Assembly: GCA_002404215.1 (NCBI GenBank)
Contig: DHJG01000063.1
Coordinates: 2,695-17,107 of the forward strand
DNA length: 14,413 nt
DNA from: Desulfosporosinus sp. UBA4726
Lineage (GTDB): Bacteria > Bacillota > Desulfitobacteriia > Desulfitobacteriales > Desulfitobacteriaceae
Direction: 5' to 3'
The notes under the pieces were generated by a model that had not been told where the DNA came from, ran no database searches, and worked only from the letters and a program-made list of their open reading frames with translations. Of this stretch, positions 5,306 through 12,612 are shown piece by piece. Within the stretch, counting starts at the first letter, position 1. The number at the start of each line of letters is the position of its first letter. A program made the translations under genes and the position numbers.

Positions 5306-6376
5306 ATGTTAGAGAAACTTTATGAGATTGAACGAAAATATGATGAATTCACGGAACTTCTTAGTGACCCGGAGATCATTTCCAATCAAAGTGAGTGGCA
5401 AAAATATGCCAAAGCTCAGGCAGGCATGACGAACCTTGTCACGGCGTTTAGGGAATATCAGGAAATACTCCATGGCCTTGAGGATACCGAGAATCTACTC
5501 AAGGAAAAACTTGAATCGGATATGCAGGAGATGGCGGAGCAGGAGCGAGATGAATTACGGAACGCTTCTCTGGAACTAGAAGAACGGATTCGTGTCCTTC
5601 TCTTACCTAAGGATCCTTTGGATGAGAAAAACGTCATCATGGAAATTCGAGCCGGGGCAGGCGGCGATGAGGCAGCTTTGTTTGCTGGCGATCTTTATAA
5701 AATGTATACTCGCTATGCAGAAGGCCAGGGTTGGAAAGCAGAAGTGCTTAGTGCTAGTTACACGGATATCGGTGGGTATAAAGAAATCATTTTCCTTCTT
5801 GAAGGGAATGGAGCCTATAGCAAACTAAAGTTTGAAAGTGGCGTGCATCGGGTTCAACGAATTCCCTCAACAGAATCTGGGGGAAGGATTCACACCTCTA
5901 CGGCCACAGTTGCCGTTCTTCCAGAGGCGGAAGAGGTGGAAGTCTCTATCAATCCGAACGACCTGCGCATTGATGTTTTTTGTTCTAGCGGACCCGGCGG
6001 ACAGTGTGTGAATACCACGCAATCGGCGGTACGGATTACCCATCTGCCCACGGGAATAATAGCGTCTTGCCAGGACGAAAAATCTCAGCTTAAGAACAAA
6101 GAGAAGGCCTTGCGCGTTTTGCGTGCTCGCATTCTAGAGAAAGCTCAAGATGAAGCTAGTGGAGAGCAAGCCTCTGAACGTCGTAGTCAAGTGGGAACTG
6201 GAGACCGGAGTGAGCGGATTAGAACGTTTAACTTCCCTCAGGGACGGGTCACTGATCATCGCATTGGTTTAACGTTACATCGCCTAGAGACGATCCTGAC
6301 AGGCGACCTAGAGGAGATCATTCAAGCTCTGATTACTTCGGACCAGGCAGAGCGACTAAAGGCTGAGATCGAGTGA
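5306..6376 (+). CDS. prfA: Peptide chain release factor 1
   Basis: RF1 recognises UAA and UAG stop codons in the ribosomal A site and triggers hydrolysis of the peptidyl-tRNA ester. The length of 356 residues is standard. The stop-codon recognition tripeptide of the PxT type is PST at 187-189 (RIPSTE), which separates RF1 from RF2 (SPF). The catalytic GGQ is at 231-233 within SSGPGGQCVNTTQSAVRI. The residue after GGQ is cysteine, where E. coli RF1 has histidine. The N-terminal third (1-105) is helical and highly charged, as expected for domain 1. The start ATG 5306 follows TTGGGGTGTGAAAG. The next gene is prmC, which methylates the glutamine of GGQ. Confidence 0.97.
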   Translation: MLEKLYEIERKYDEFTELLSDPEIISNQSEWQKYAKAQAGMTNLVTAFREYQEILHGLEDTENLLKEKLESDMQEMAEQERDELRNASLELEERIRVLLLPKDPLDEKNVIMEIRAGAGGDEAALFAGDLYKMYTRYAEGQGWKAEVLSASYTDIGGYKEIIFLLEGNGAYSKLKFESGVHRVQRIPSTESGGRIHTSTATVAVLPEAEEVEVSINPNDLRIDVFCSSGPGGQCVNTTQSAVRITHLPTGIIASCQDEKSQLKNKEKALRVLRARILEKAQDEASGEQASERRSQVGTGDRSERIRTFNFPQGRVTDHRIGLTLHRLETILTGDLEEIIQALITSDQAERLKAEIE

Positions 6377-6389
6377 AATAACTCACTCG
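6370..6389 (+). other. Hairpin across the prfA stop codon
   Basis: CGAGTGA (6370-6376), whose last three bases are the prfA stop codon, pairs perfectly with TCACTCG (6383-6389) around a six-base loop. No T-tract follows, so it is unlikely to terminate. It could mark mRNA processing or limit coupling to prmC. Confidence 0.45.
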
Positions 6390-6411
6390 TTGAACTGGGG
6401 GTTAAGTTGGT

Positions 6412-7260
6412 TTGAAGGTGCTAGAAGGAATGCGTTGGGGTGAGGCTATGCTCTTGGACAAGGGCATAGCAAATGCTCGCTTTGACGCAGACTTAATATT
6501 AGCTGAAGTTTTAGGTTTGCCGAGACGCGACCGCCTTTATCTGGAGCTTGAGCGCAATTTGTCTAAGCAAGAGGAGATCGATTATCGGCTGAGTGTTACT
6601 CGTCGCGCTGGGCACGAACCTCTGCAATACATCTTAAAGCGGCAGGAATTTATGGGTCTTTCCTTCTGTATTGATGAACGAGTACTAATACCCCGTGCGG
6701 ATAGTGAAATTCTAATAGAGAAGTGGCTGGAGATCGTCAGAGTGGAAGAAGATCAAGACCAGAATCGCTTAATCAAGGTCGTTGATCTTTGTACCGGAAG
6801 TGGGGCACTTGCTATTTCGATGGCCTATTATTATCCTAAGGCGGAAGTCGTAGGGACGGATCTTTCGTCAGACGCCTTAGCTGTTGCGCGCCAGAATGCT
6901 GTGCGGTTAGGAGTCTCAGTGCAATGGCGACAGGGGGACTTTGTGGCTCCTATTCAGGGAGAACTCTGGGACTTTATCATCACAAATCCCCCCTACGTTT
7001 CCTCCGAGGACTATGGATTGTGCGCTCCAGAAATTTTCCATGAGCCTCCTATGGCGTTCCTAGGGGGAGAAGACGGTTTAGATTTCTATCGTCGCCTGGC
7101 AGAAGAGATACGGTCGTTACTGAATCCTCAGGGGAAGGTTCTTATGGAAATTGGCTGGAATCAAGCTGAGGCAGTTTGTGAAATTTTCCAGATGAAGGGT
7201 TTTAAGACACAGGTTTTTCCGGATCTAGCAGGGCGCGACCGGGTGATCTTAGCGAGGTGA
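6412..7260 (+). CDS. prmC: Release factor glutamine N5-methyltransferase
   Basis: PrmC uses S-adenosylmethionine to methylate the glutamine of the GGQ motif in release factors 1 and 2. The 282 residues have the usual two parts. The N-terminal helical substrate-recognition domain is at about 1-85 and includes REF-like QEFMGL. The class I methyltransferase fold carries motif I as DLCTGSGALA (125-134), D150 as the acidic residue after strand two, and the diagnostic NPPY at 192-195. The start is taken as TTG 6412 with GGGGG at 6397-6401 as ribosome-binding site. GTG 6418 and a later ATG are possible but would trim little. It lies 35 bases after prfA, as in many bacteria, and six bases before ywlC. 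Confidence 0.95.
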   Translation: MKVLEGMRWGEAMLLDKGIANARFDADLILAEVLGLPRRDRLYLELERNLSKQEEIDYRLSVTRRAGHEPLQYILKRQEFMGLSFCIDERVLIPRADSEILIEKWLEIVRVEEDQDQNRLIKVVDLCTGSGALAISMAYYYPKAEVVGTDLSSDALAVARQNAVRLGVSVQWRQGDFVAPIQGELWDFIITNPPYVSSEDYGLCAPEIFHEPPMAFLGGEDGLDFYRRLAEEIRSLLNPQGKVLMEIGWNQAEAVCEIFQMKGFKTQVFPDLAGRDRVILAR

Positions 7261-7266
7261 TCGTAG

Positions 7267-8313
7267 ATGCAGACAAGAAGACTATATATTGATCCCATCC
7301 ATCCTGAAACGGAACTATTAAGAGAGGGTGTAAAGTGGCTACAAGCCGGGGAGTTGGTAGCCTTTCCGACAGAAACGGTCTATGGGTTAGGCGCCAATGC
7401 CCTAGATGCTTCAGCTTGTAGCAAGATTTTCAAGGCCAAAGGGCGTCCTCAGGATAATCCTTTAATTGTGCATGTTTGTAACCGTATGATGGCCAACCTG
7501 CTGGTTGAAGGGTGGACACCTCAAGCTGAGCTTTGTATTCAACATTTCTGGCCGGGTCCGTTGACGTTAGTCTTACCGAAAAGGGCCACCGTCCCGGATA
7601 TCGTGACAGGAGGACTGGCCAACGTGGCAATTCGTATGCCTAGTCATCCGGTTGCCCTCCGTTTGATCGAAGAAACCGGGCTTCCAATTGCCGCGCCGAG
7701 TGCCAACCTCTCAGGACGGCCTAGTCCGACAAAAGGTAGTCATGTATGGCATGATATGAAAGACAAGATTCCGTTGATCCTTGATGCAGGGGCTTGTCCG
7801 GTTGGAGTGGAATCAACTGTGCTCGATGTGAGTGGGGGAGTTCCCACCATTCTTCGTGCCGGCGGAATTTCTAAGGAACAGTTAGAGGCAGTTTTGGGCG
7901 AGGTTTGGATTGATCATCCCTCGGAGAACCAGGCTCCCAAGGCACCGGGCATGAAATATAGGCACTATGCTCCTCGAGGGGAGATGATTCTGATGATCGG
8001 CCTTCGCGAGCGCGTTGTACAGCTGATGGTAGAAGAGATCCAAAGAGGACATGCAAGATTAAAAAAAGTGGGAGTTTTATGTACTCTAGAAAGTGCACCC
8101 TTTTTGCATACCTGGCTTCCCGATCTTTTGTTTGTACTCGGTTCAGAAGATCGCCCAGAAGAAATTGCTAGTAACTTGTTTGAAGGGTTGAGACTTTGTG
8201 ATGAAAGAGGAATAGATTTAATTTTAGCTGAGGGAGTGGAAGAAGGTGGCCTAGGGACCGCTATTATGAATCGATTGAAGAATGCGGCTGGCCAGCACAT
8301 TCAATTCGTCTAA
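7267..8313 (+). CDS. ywlC: Threonylcarbamoyl-AMP synthase, Sua5 type
   Basis: This enzyme makes L-threonylcarbamoyl-AMP from threonine, bicarbonate and ATP, the first step of t6A37 formation in tRNAs that read ANN codons. The N-terminal YrdC/TsaC domain spans about 15-205. It has the FPTETVYGLGANA motif (33-45), KAKGRPQDNPL (57-67) with the basic nucleotide-binding residues, and the PSANLSGRPSPT segment. After a linker containing APGMKYRHYAP comes the Sua5-specific C-terminal domain (about 235-345), ending AIMNRLKNAAGQ. The total of 348 residues fits the long Sua5/YwlC form rather than short TsaC. The start ATG 7267 comes six bases after prmC. Bacillus has spoIIR and ywlA-ywlB between prmC and ywlC; these are not here. 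Confidence 0.95.
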   Translation: MQTRRLYIDPIHPETELLREGVKWLQAGELVAFPTETVYGLGANALDASACSKIFKAKGRPQDNPLIVHVCNRMMANLLVEGWTPQAELCIQHFWPGPLTLVLPKRATVPDIVTGGLANVAIRMPSHPVALRLIEETGLPIAAPSANLSGRPSPTKGSHVWHDMKDKIPLILDAGACPVGVESTVLDVSGGVPTILRAGGISKEQLEAVLGEVWIDHPSENQAPKAPGMKYRHYAPRGEMILMIGLRERVVQLMVEEIQRGHARLKKVGVLCTLESAPFLHTWLPDLLFVLGSEDRPEEIASNLFEGLRLCDERGIDLILAEGVEEGGLGTAIMNRLKNAAGQHIQFV

Positions 8314-8326
8314 TCCGTCTAATAAA

Positions 8327-8368
8327 CCCTTTCCTGTGCATATACTTAAGCGAGATAGGAGGGAAGGG
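8327..8368 (+). promoter_or_regulatory. Hairpin covering the mntP ribosome-binding site
   Basis: CCCTTTCCT (8327-8335) can pair with AGGGAAGGG (8360-8368) over nine bases with one T-G wobble. The 3' arm overlaps the Shine-Dalgarno sequence AGGAGGG (8357-8363) and ends two bases before the TTG start codon. No yybP-ykoY manganese riboswitch fits in this 57-base gap. Confidence 0.4.
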
Positions 8369-8370
8369 TA

Positions 8371-8955
8371 TTGAATTTAGCATGGGTTGTGGCAGTTGCA
8401 ATCGCCTTGGGAGCAGATGCTTTCTCCTTGTCCCTGGCAATCGGTTTGGCAGGGATTAGGAAGCGCATGGTCGTACACTTGTCGATGGTGGTGGCCGTTT
8501 TTCATGTGCTCATGCCGCTTGGCGGGATGATGCTAGGTCAGGCTCTGGGATCTGTTCTTGGACAATTCGCAAGTCTGACCGGGGCCTTGGTCCTTATTGG
8601 CTTAGGAGGACGAATGCTTTACAAGGTATATCGACCGACCATTGAATATTTTCCTTTCGGAAAGGCGAGAGATGCCCTTTTTCATACAGATTTAACCACC
8701 AATGCTTCCCCCAGAGGATTCGGTATTTATTTGTTAGCAGCGAGTGTAAGTTTAGACGCCTTAAGTGTCGGGTTTTCACTGGGGACGATCAAAGCCGATA
8801 TTTTGATAACAGTTATGATCATAGGAGTGGTAGCTGGTTTGATGACCGGAATGGGCTTAGTTTTGGGGCGTGTAATGGGAACGTGGTTGGGAGATAAGGC
8901 TGAACTGCTTGGTGGACTGGCGTTGTTTCTGATTGGGGCTAAATTGCTTTTTTGA
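8371..8955 (+). CDS. mntP: Manganese efflux pump MntP
   Basis: MntP is an inner-membrane exporter that lowers cytoplasmic Mn(II). The 194-residue protein is almost entirely hydrophobic with about six membrane segments arranged as two homologous halves. Each half carries the family aspartate motif: GADAFSLSLAIGL with D16, and SVSLDALSVGFSLG with D129. A hydrophilic loop (about 86-115) joins the halves. The start is TTG 8371, preceded by GATAGGAGGGAAGGG. No better start exists near the first helix. Its stop codon TGA 8953-8955 lies 21 bases before the ywlE start. The ywlC-mntP-ywlE order is the same as in Bacillus (ywlC-ywlD-ywlE). Confidence 0.93.
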   Translation: MNLAWVVAVAIALGADAFSLSLAIGLAGIRKRMVVHLSMVVAVFHVLMPLGGMMLGQALGSVLGQFASLTGALVLIGLGGRMLYKVYRPTIEYFPFGKARDALFHTDLTTNASPRGFGIYLLAASVSLDALSVGFSLGTIKADILITVMIIGVVAGLMTGMGLVLGRVMGTWLGDKAELLGGLALFLIGAKLLF

Positions 8956-8976
8956 ATGGATTGGAGTGCAGTTTTT

Positions 8977-9414
8977 ATGAGCTTAAAACTTTTATTTATT
9001 TGTACGGGAAACACATGTCGCAGTCCGATGGCGGAAGAATTAGCTCGTGAGATGTTTGGCGAGGCGGTTCAAGTCAGTTCGGCAGGGCTGGAAGCTTGGG
9101 AAGGGGAGAAGGCCAGTCCTTATGCATTAGCAGTTCTTAAAGAACAAAACTTGGACCTATCGAGGCACCGTTCTAGAAAAATTAAGGCTGACTTATTGGC
9201 GGATGCAGATTGGGTTATTCCGATGACCCAAGCCCAAGAAGAAAAATTAAAGCGTCTATTTCCTGAATTCATACATAAGACCCGCTGTTTAGGTAAGTGG
9301 GGAGAACACATTCGTGATATTCAGGATCCCTGGAGTGGTTCGCTAGATGTTTATCGAAAGACAGCACAAGAGATTGGTGAATTATTGATCGCTTTAAATG
9401 GTCATTTAAATTAG
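8977..9414 (+). CDS. ywlE: Protein-arginine phosphatase, YwlE type
   Basis: This low-molecular-weight phosphatase-family enzyme removes phosphate from phospho-arginine, opposing the kinase McsB. The P-loop is C9-TGN-T13-C-R15-S, and the general acid is D117 in DPW. Threonine at the position of T13, where tyrosine phosphatases have isoleucine or leucine, is the known determinant of arginine-phosphatase specificity in YwlE. The start ATG 8977 gives 145 residues and eight residues before the nucleophile, matching homologues. GGAG at 8963-8966 serves it. ATG 8956, which directly abuts the mntP stop, would add seven unusual residues and lacks a ribosome-binding site outside mntP. The gene ends the prfA-prmC-ywlC-mntP-ywlE run, with a terminator-like region next. 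Confidence 0.92.
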   Translation: MSLKLLFICTGNTCRSPMAEELAREMFGEAVQVSSAGLEAWEGEKASPYALAVLKEQNLDLSRHRSRKIKADLLADADWVIPMTQAQEEKLKRLFPEFIHKTRCLGKWGEHIRDIQDPWSGSLDVYRKTAQEIGELLIALNGHLN

Positions 9415-9426
9415 AATTAGGATAAG

Positions 9427-9480
9427 ATAGGCGAAAGACGCCTATACTAGCGGCGTTAACGTCGCTATATTTGTGTTTTT
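9427..9480 (+). terminator. Tandem hairpins and T-rich tract between ywlE and rpiB
   Basis: The first hairpin pairs ATAGGCG (9427-9433) perfectly with CGCCTAT (9439-9445) around AAAGA. The second pairs TAGCGGCG (9448-9455) with CGTCGCTA (9460-9467, one wobble) around TTAA. It leads into TATTTGTGTTTTT (9468-9480), which is T-rich but interrupted. This is a likely terminator or attenuator closing the upstream operon, with a new promoter overlapping its tail. Confidence 0.6.
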
Positions 9481-9499
9481 GCAGGGATTTTGTTACTAT
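9471..9499 (+). promoter_or_regulatory. Candidate promoter of rpiB
   Basis: TTGTGT (9471-9476) and TACTAT (9494-9499) are 17 bases apart, and TGT (9491-9493) before the -10 gives an extended -10 element. The -35 lies in the T-tract of the preceding hairpins. A start near 9506 would leave a leader of about 34 bases. Confidence 0.5.
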
Positions 9500-9539
9500 C
9501 TGTAGAATTAAAATAATTAGAAAAGGTGGAGGACTAAAC

Positions 9540-9989
9540 ATGAGGGTTGTGCTGGGAGCAGATCACGGAGGCTACGAACTAAAGGAAGCCATTCGTACAC
9601 ATCTAGAAACACAGGGCTTAGAAGTCCTAGATTTGGGAACCAACTCGACCGACTCGGTGGATTACCCAAAGTATGGTTTCGCAGTAGGAAATGCTATCTT
9701 AAAGGGAGAAGCAGACTTAGGGATTGCGGTCTGTGGAACGGGGCTAGGGATTTCTATTGCCGCGAATAAGATCTCAGGAATCCGTGCTGTGGTCTGTACA
9801 GAGACGTTTTCGGCAAGAATGGCCAGAGAACATAATAATGCCAATGTTTTAACACTGGGTGGACGGGTAACTGGCGTTGGGCTTGCTCTCGACATTGTGG
9901 ACATCTTTTTGAAAACAGAGTTTGCTGGAGGCAGGCATGCCCGCCGTGTAAATTTAATTTCCGACCTTGAATGTGGCGGCAAAATTTAG
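9540..9989 (+). CDS. rpiB: Ribose-5-phosphate isomerase B
   Basis: RpiB interconverts ribulose 5-phosphate and ribose 5-phosphate in the pentose phosphate pathway, supplying ribose for PRPP and nucleotides. The product has 149 residues, the usual size. Active-site features are GADHGGYELK (6-15) with H9, the CGTGLG motif with the base C65 (65-70), and NNANVLTLGGR (99-109), with H98 just before it. An allose-6-phosphate isomerase cannot be excluded by motif alone, but the ywlE-rpiB-ywlG-glyA order matches the Bacillus rpiB (ywlF). ATG 9540 is used because AAAGGTGGAGG precedes it at good spacing. An in-frame TTG at 9471 lies in the promoter/terminator region. Confidence 0.95.
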   Translation: MRVVLGADHGGYELKEAIRTHLETQGLEVLDLGTNSTDSVDYPKYGFAVGNAILKGEADLGIAVCGTGLGISIAANKISGIRAVVCTETFSARMAREHNNANVLTLGGRVTGVGLALDIVDIFLKTEFAGGRHARRVNLISDLECGGKI

Positions 9990-10034
9990 TCAGGCATGCT
10001 AACTGGTTATTTACTTGAATGTGCCTAGATCAAT

Positions 10035-10055
10035 GAGAGGAGGAGAACCTTTCTC
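10035..10055 (+). promoter_or_regulatory. Short hairpin containing the ywlG ribosome-binding site
   Basis: GAGAGGAGG (10035-10043) can fold onto CCTTTCTC (10048-10055) with one bulged G, one G-T wobble and loop AGAA. The whole Shine-Dalgarno sequence would then be paired and the helix would end directly at the GTG start codon. Confidence 0.4.
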
Positions 10056-10619
10056 GTGGACAAAATTGTAGTAGATAAATTGCAGGACCTCGCCCAAGTT
10101 TGGGATGGTGTACTTGATGCCTTTTTCCTTAAGGCTAATCTACGCTTGCATCAGATCATCGTTTTGGGGTGCAGTACAAGTGAAGTCATCGGTCAACAGA
10201 TTGGGCAGGGAAGCAGTTTAGAGATTGCCGAGATGTTACTTCCACCCTTATTGAAACGTGTTCAACAGGAGGGACTCTTTCTAGCTGTTCAGGGGTGTGA
10301 ACATATTAACCGGGCATTGGTAGTAGAAGAGGCGTGCGTAGATCACTATAGATTAGAGGCTGTTACGGTATTGCCAGCTTTGCATGCTGGAGGTGCGATG
10401 ACAGTCAAGGCCTGGAAAGATTTTACTTCCCCGGTTATGGTGGAGCAAATTCAAGGGCATGCTGGAATTGATATCGGAGATACGTTTATCGGTATGCACC
10501 TTCGCCCGGTGGCGATACCCATTCGCATACATGTGAAGGAACTAGGAGCAGCACACTTAACCCTCGCCCACACTCGCCCACGCCTCATAGGTGGGCCTCG
10601 AGCAGAGTACACTCTGTAA
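10056..10619 (+). CDS. ywlG: YwlG / TIGR01440 family protein (DUF436)
   Basis: This 187-residue cytoplasmic protein belongs to a conserved Firmicutes family of unknown function. Family blocks are LGCSTSEVIGQQIG (38-51), AVQGCEHINRALVVEE (77-92), and AHTRPRLIGGPRAEY near the C-terminus. The conserved cysteines C39 and C81 and the H and R residues of these blocks look like a binding or catalytic site, but no reaction is known to me. The start GTG 10056 follows the strong AGGAGGAG at 10038-10045. Its steady position between rpiB and glyA in Bacillus and clostridia suggests a link to pentose phosphate or one-carbon/nucleotide metabolism. That link is inference from gene order only. Confidence 0.9.
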   Translation: MDKIVVDKLQDLAQVWDGVLDAFFLKANLRLHQIIVLGCSTSEVIGQQIGQGSSLEIAEMLLPPLLKRVQQEGLFLAVQGCEHINRALVVEEACVDHYRLEAVTVLPALHAGGAMTVKAWKDFTSPVMVEQIQGHAGIDIGDTFIGMHLRPVAIPIRIHVKELGAAHLTLAHTRPRLIGGPRAEYTL

Positions 10620-10622
10620 GGG

Positions 10623-10683
10623 CACGAAGTATCGTGCTCCTACGGCATAAACAATACGAAGGGTATGGGCATGATACTTCGTG
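10623..10683 (+). repeat. 11-bp perfect inverted repeat in the glyA leader
   Basis: CACGAAGTATC (10623-10633) is the exact reverse complement of GATACTTCGTG (10673-10683), around a 39-base loop. The left arm can alternatively fold on itself as CACGA (10623-10627) with TCGTG (10632-10636) around AGTA. The right arm ends 12 bases before the AGGAGTG ribosome-binding site of glyA. There is no T-tract. It shares the ACGAAGTAT core with the repeat at 126-240. Confidence 0.5.
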
Positions 10684-10708
10684 TCCACCCATTTTAGGAG
10701 TGAAAAGA

Positions 10709-11965
10709 ATGGATTATATTAATCAGTGGGTGAAACCACAAGACCCAGAAGTTGCGCAAGCTATCGAGCAAGAAGAGAACCGTCAGAGAAATACCATTGA
10801 ATTGATCGCCTCTGAGAACTTTGTCAGTCGTGCAGTGATGGCTGCACAAGGGTCTGTTTTAACTAACAAATACGCCGAAGGATATCCGGGCAAACGCTAT
10901 TATGGCGGATGTGAGTATGTCGACGTCGTCGAAAACTTAGCTCGGGAACGAGTTAAAAAGATTTATGGCGCAGAACATGCAAATGTCCAGCCGCATTCTG
11001 GGGCCCAGGCTAATACGGCGGTCTATTTTGCAATGTTAAAACCTGGAGACACAGTTCTTGGAATGAATTTATCTCACGGAGGCCACCTGACTCATGGTAG
11101 TCCAGTAAATATCTCCGGGGTATATTTTAACTTTGTTTCTTACGGTGTCGACCCAAAGACGGAATGCATTGACTATGAACAGGTTCGACAGTTAGCACAC
11201 GCTCATCAGCCAAAGATGATTGTTGCTGGGGCAAGTGCTTATCCGCGAACTATAGACTTTGCTAAATTGCGTGAAATTGCTGATGAAGTTGGCGCTTTTT
11301 TAATGGTAGACATGGCACACATCGCTGGTTTGGTCGCCGCAGGATTACATCCATCGCCAGTTCCTTATGCGCATTTTGTAACCTCAACAACCCATAAGAC
11401 CTTGCGAGGACCACGCGGTGGCATAATTCTCTGTAAGGCTGAGTACGCACAAGCCATTGATAAGGGAATTTTCCCTGGAATTCAAGGAGGGCCGTTGATG
11501 CACGTCATTGCCGCTAAAGCAGTCGCTTTTGGCGAAGCCCTACAGCCTGAGTTTAAAACATACCAAACTCGTATTGTGGAAAATGCAAAGGCCTTGGCTC
11601 AAGCACTTTTGGATAGAGGATTTCGCCTTGTCTCGGGAGGAACGGATAACCACCTTATTCTTGTGGATGTACAAACCAAAGGGATTACGGGGAAAGAGGC
11701 CGAAACTATCCTGGACGAAGTTGGCATCACTGTAAACAAAAACACCATTCCTTTTGAAACTCAAAGCCCTTCTATCACAAGTGGAATTCGCCTTGGGACT
11801 CCTGCGGTTACGACGCGCGGGATGAATACGGAGGCTATGGAGGAGATCGCAGAAGCCATAGACCTCACCTTGACCTCACACCGTGAACCTGATAAACTGG
11901 CAAAAGCACGGGAAATTGTGAGCACATTATGCGCAAAATACCGCTTGCACTCAAATTTAGATTAG
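10709..11965 (+). CDS. glyA: Serine hydroxymethyltransferase
   Basis: GlyA converts serine and tetrahydrofolate to glycine and 5,10-methylene-tetrahydrofolate with pyridoxal phosphate, the main entry of one-carbon units for purines and thymidylate. The 418 residues are typical of bacterial SHMT. Motifs are IELIASENFVS (30-40), NKYAEGYPGKRYYGG (53-67), MVDMAHIAGLVAAG (199-212), and the PLP-binding lysine K230 in TSTTHKTLRGPRGG. ATG 10709 is chosen because AGGAGTG lies six bases upstream and family proteins begin about here. An in-frame ATG at 10634 falls within the leader inverted repeat. The gene is followed 17 bases later by upp, as in Bacillus. Confidence 0.97.
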   Translation: MDYINQWVKPQDPEVAQAIEQEENRQRNTIELIASENFVSRAVMAAQGSVLTNKYAEGYPGKRYYGGCEYVDVVENLARERVKKIYGAEHANVQPHSGAQANTAVYFAMLKPGDTVLGMNLSHGGHLTHGSPVNISGVYFNFVSYGVDPKTECIDYEQVRQLAHAHQPKMIVAGASAYPRTIDFAKLREIADEVGAFLMVDMAHIAGLVAAGLHPSPVPYAHFVTSTTHKTLRGPRGGIILCKAEYAQAIDKGIFPGIQGGPLMHVIAAKAVAFGEALQPEFKTYQTRIVENAKALAQALLDRGFRLVSGGTDNHLILVDVQTKGITGKEAETILDEVGITVNKNTIPFETQSPSITSGIRLGTPAVTTRGMNTEAMEEIAEAIDLTLTSHREPDKLAKAREIVSTLCAKYRLHSNLD

Positions 11966-11982
11966 GAGTTGAGCCCTGAAAT

Positions 11983-12612
11983 ATGGCAGATGTTCACGTA
12001 CTTAATCATCCTCTTATTCAACATAAGTTGTCACTTATTCGAGATGAGAGGACAGGCTCAAAGGAATTCAGAGAATTGGTAGAGGAAGTTGCGATGTTAA
12101 TGGCCTATGAGGTGACCCGCGACTTTGCTCTCCAAGAAATAGAAGTTAAAACACCGGTTGCCTTTGCAAAAAGCAAAGTACTTGTTGGGCGAAAAGTAGG
12201 TTTAGTTCCAATCCTACGTGCAGGCTTAGGAATGGTTGATGGAATGCTCCGCTTGATACCTGCAGCAAAGGTCGGGCATGTCGGCCTTTATCGCGACCCG
12301 GAGACACTTCTGCCCGTTGAATACTATTGTAAGTTACCGAGCGACATTGCGGAGCGTGATCTTATCGTCATCGATCCCATGTTAGCAACCGGTGGATCTG
12401 CATCTGCAGCGATAATGTTTTTGAAAGATCGCGGTGCTAAAAACATTAAGTTGATGTGTTTGATTGCCGCTCCTGAAGGCGTTCTTGCAGTGCAAAATGC
12501 TCACCCTGATGTGGATATTTTCGTAGCTGCAGTCGATGAGCGACTTAACGAACACGGATATATAGTGCCGGGACTTGGCGATGCGGGGGACCGGTTGTTT
12601 GGTACAAAATGA
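11983..12612 (+). CDS. upp: Uracil phosphoribosyltransferase
   Basis: Upp joins uracil and PRPP to make UMP in pyrimidine salvage, in the cytoplasm. The 209 residues and start MADVHVLNHPLIQHKLSLIRD are typical. LVPILRAGLGMVDGML (75-89) and the PRPP-binding loop VIDPMLATGGSASAA (129-143) are present, and the C-terminus ends GDAGDRLFGTK as in the family. The start ATG 11983 has TTAGGAGTTGAG upstream at rather long spacing (about 13 bases). Its stop overlaps the comEB start as ATGA. With glyA and rpiB upstream, the run supplies ribose, one-carbon units and UMP. Confidence 0.96.
   Translation: MADVHVLNHPLIQHKLSLIRDERTGSKEFRELVEEVAMLMAYEVTRDFALQEIEVKTPVAFAKSKVLVGRKVGLVPILRAGLGMVDGMLRLIPAAKVGHVGLYRDPETLLPVEYYCKLPSDIAERDLIVIDPMLATGGSASAAIMFLKDRGAKNIKLMCLIAAPEGVLAVQNAHPDVDIFVAAVDERLNEHGYIVPGLGDAGDRLFGTK

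Noticed and set aside
8314..8370. yybP-ykoY manganese riboswitch before mntP
   Set aside because: The gap is only 57 bases, and no riboswitch core is visible.
8956..8976. ATG 8956 as start of ywlE
   Set aside because: It abuts the mntP stop but would add seven residues not expected in the family; GGAG at 8963-8966 serves ATG 8977.
10620..10708. T-box or glycine riboswitch before glyA
   Set aside because: No T-box sequence (TGGxACC-like) or glycine aptamer core is present and the spacer is too short.
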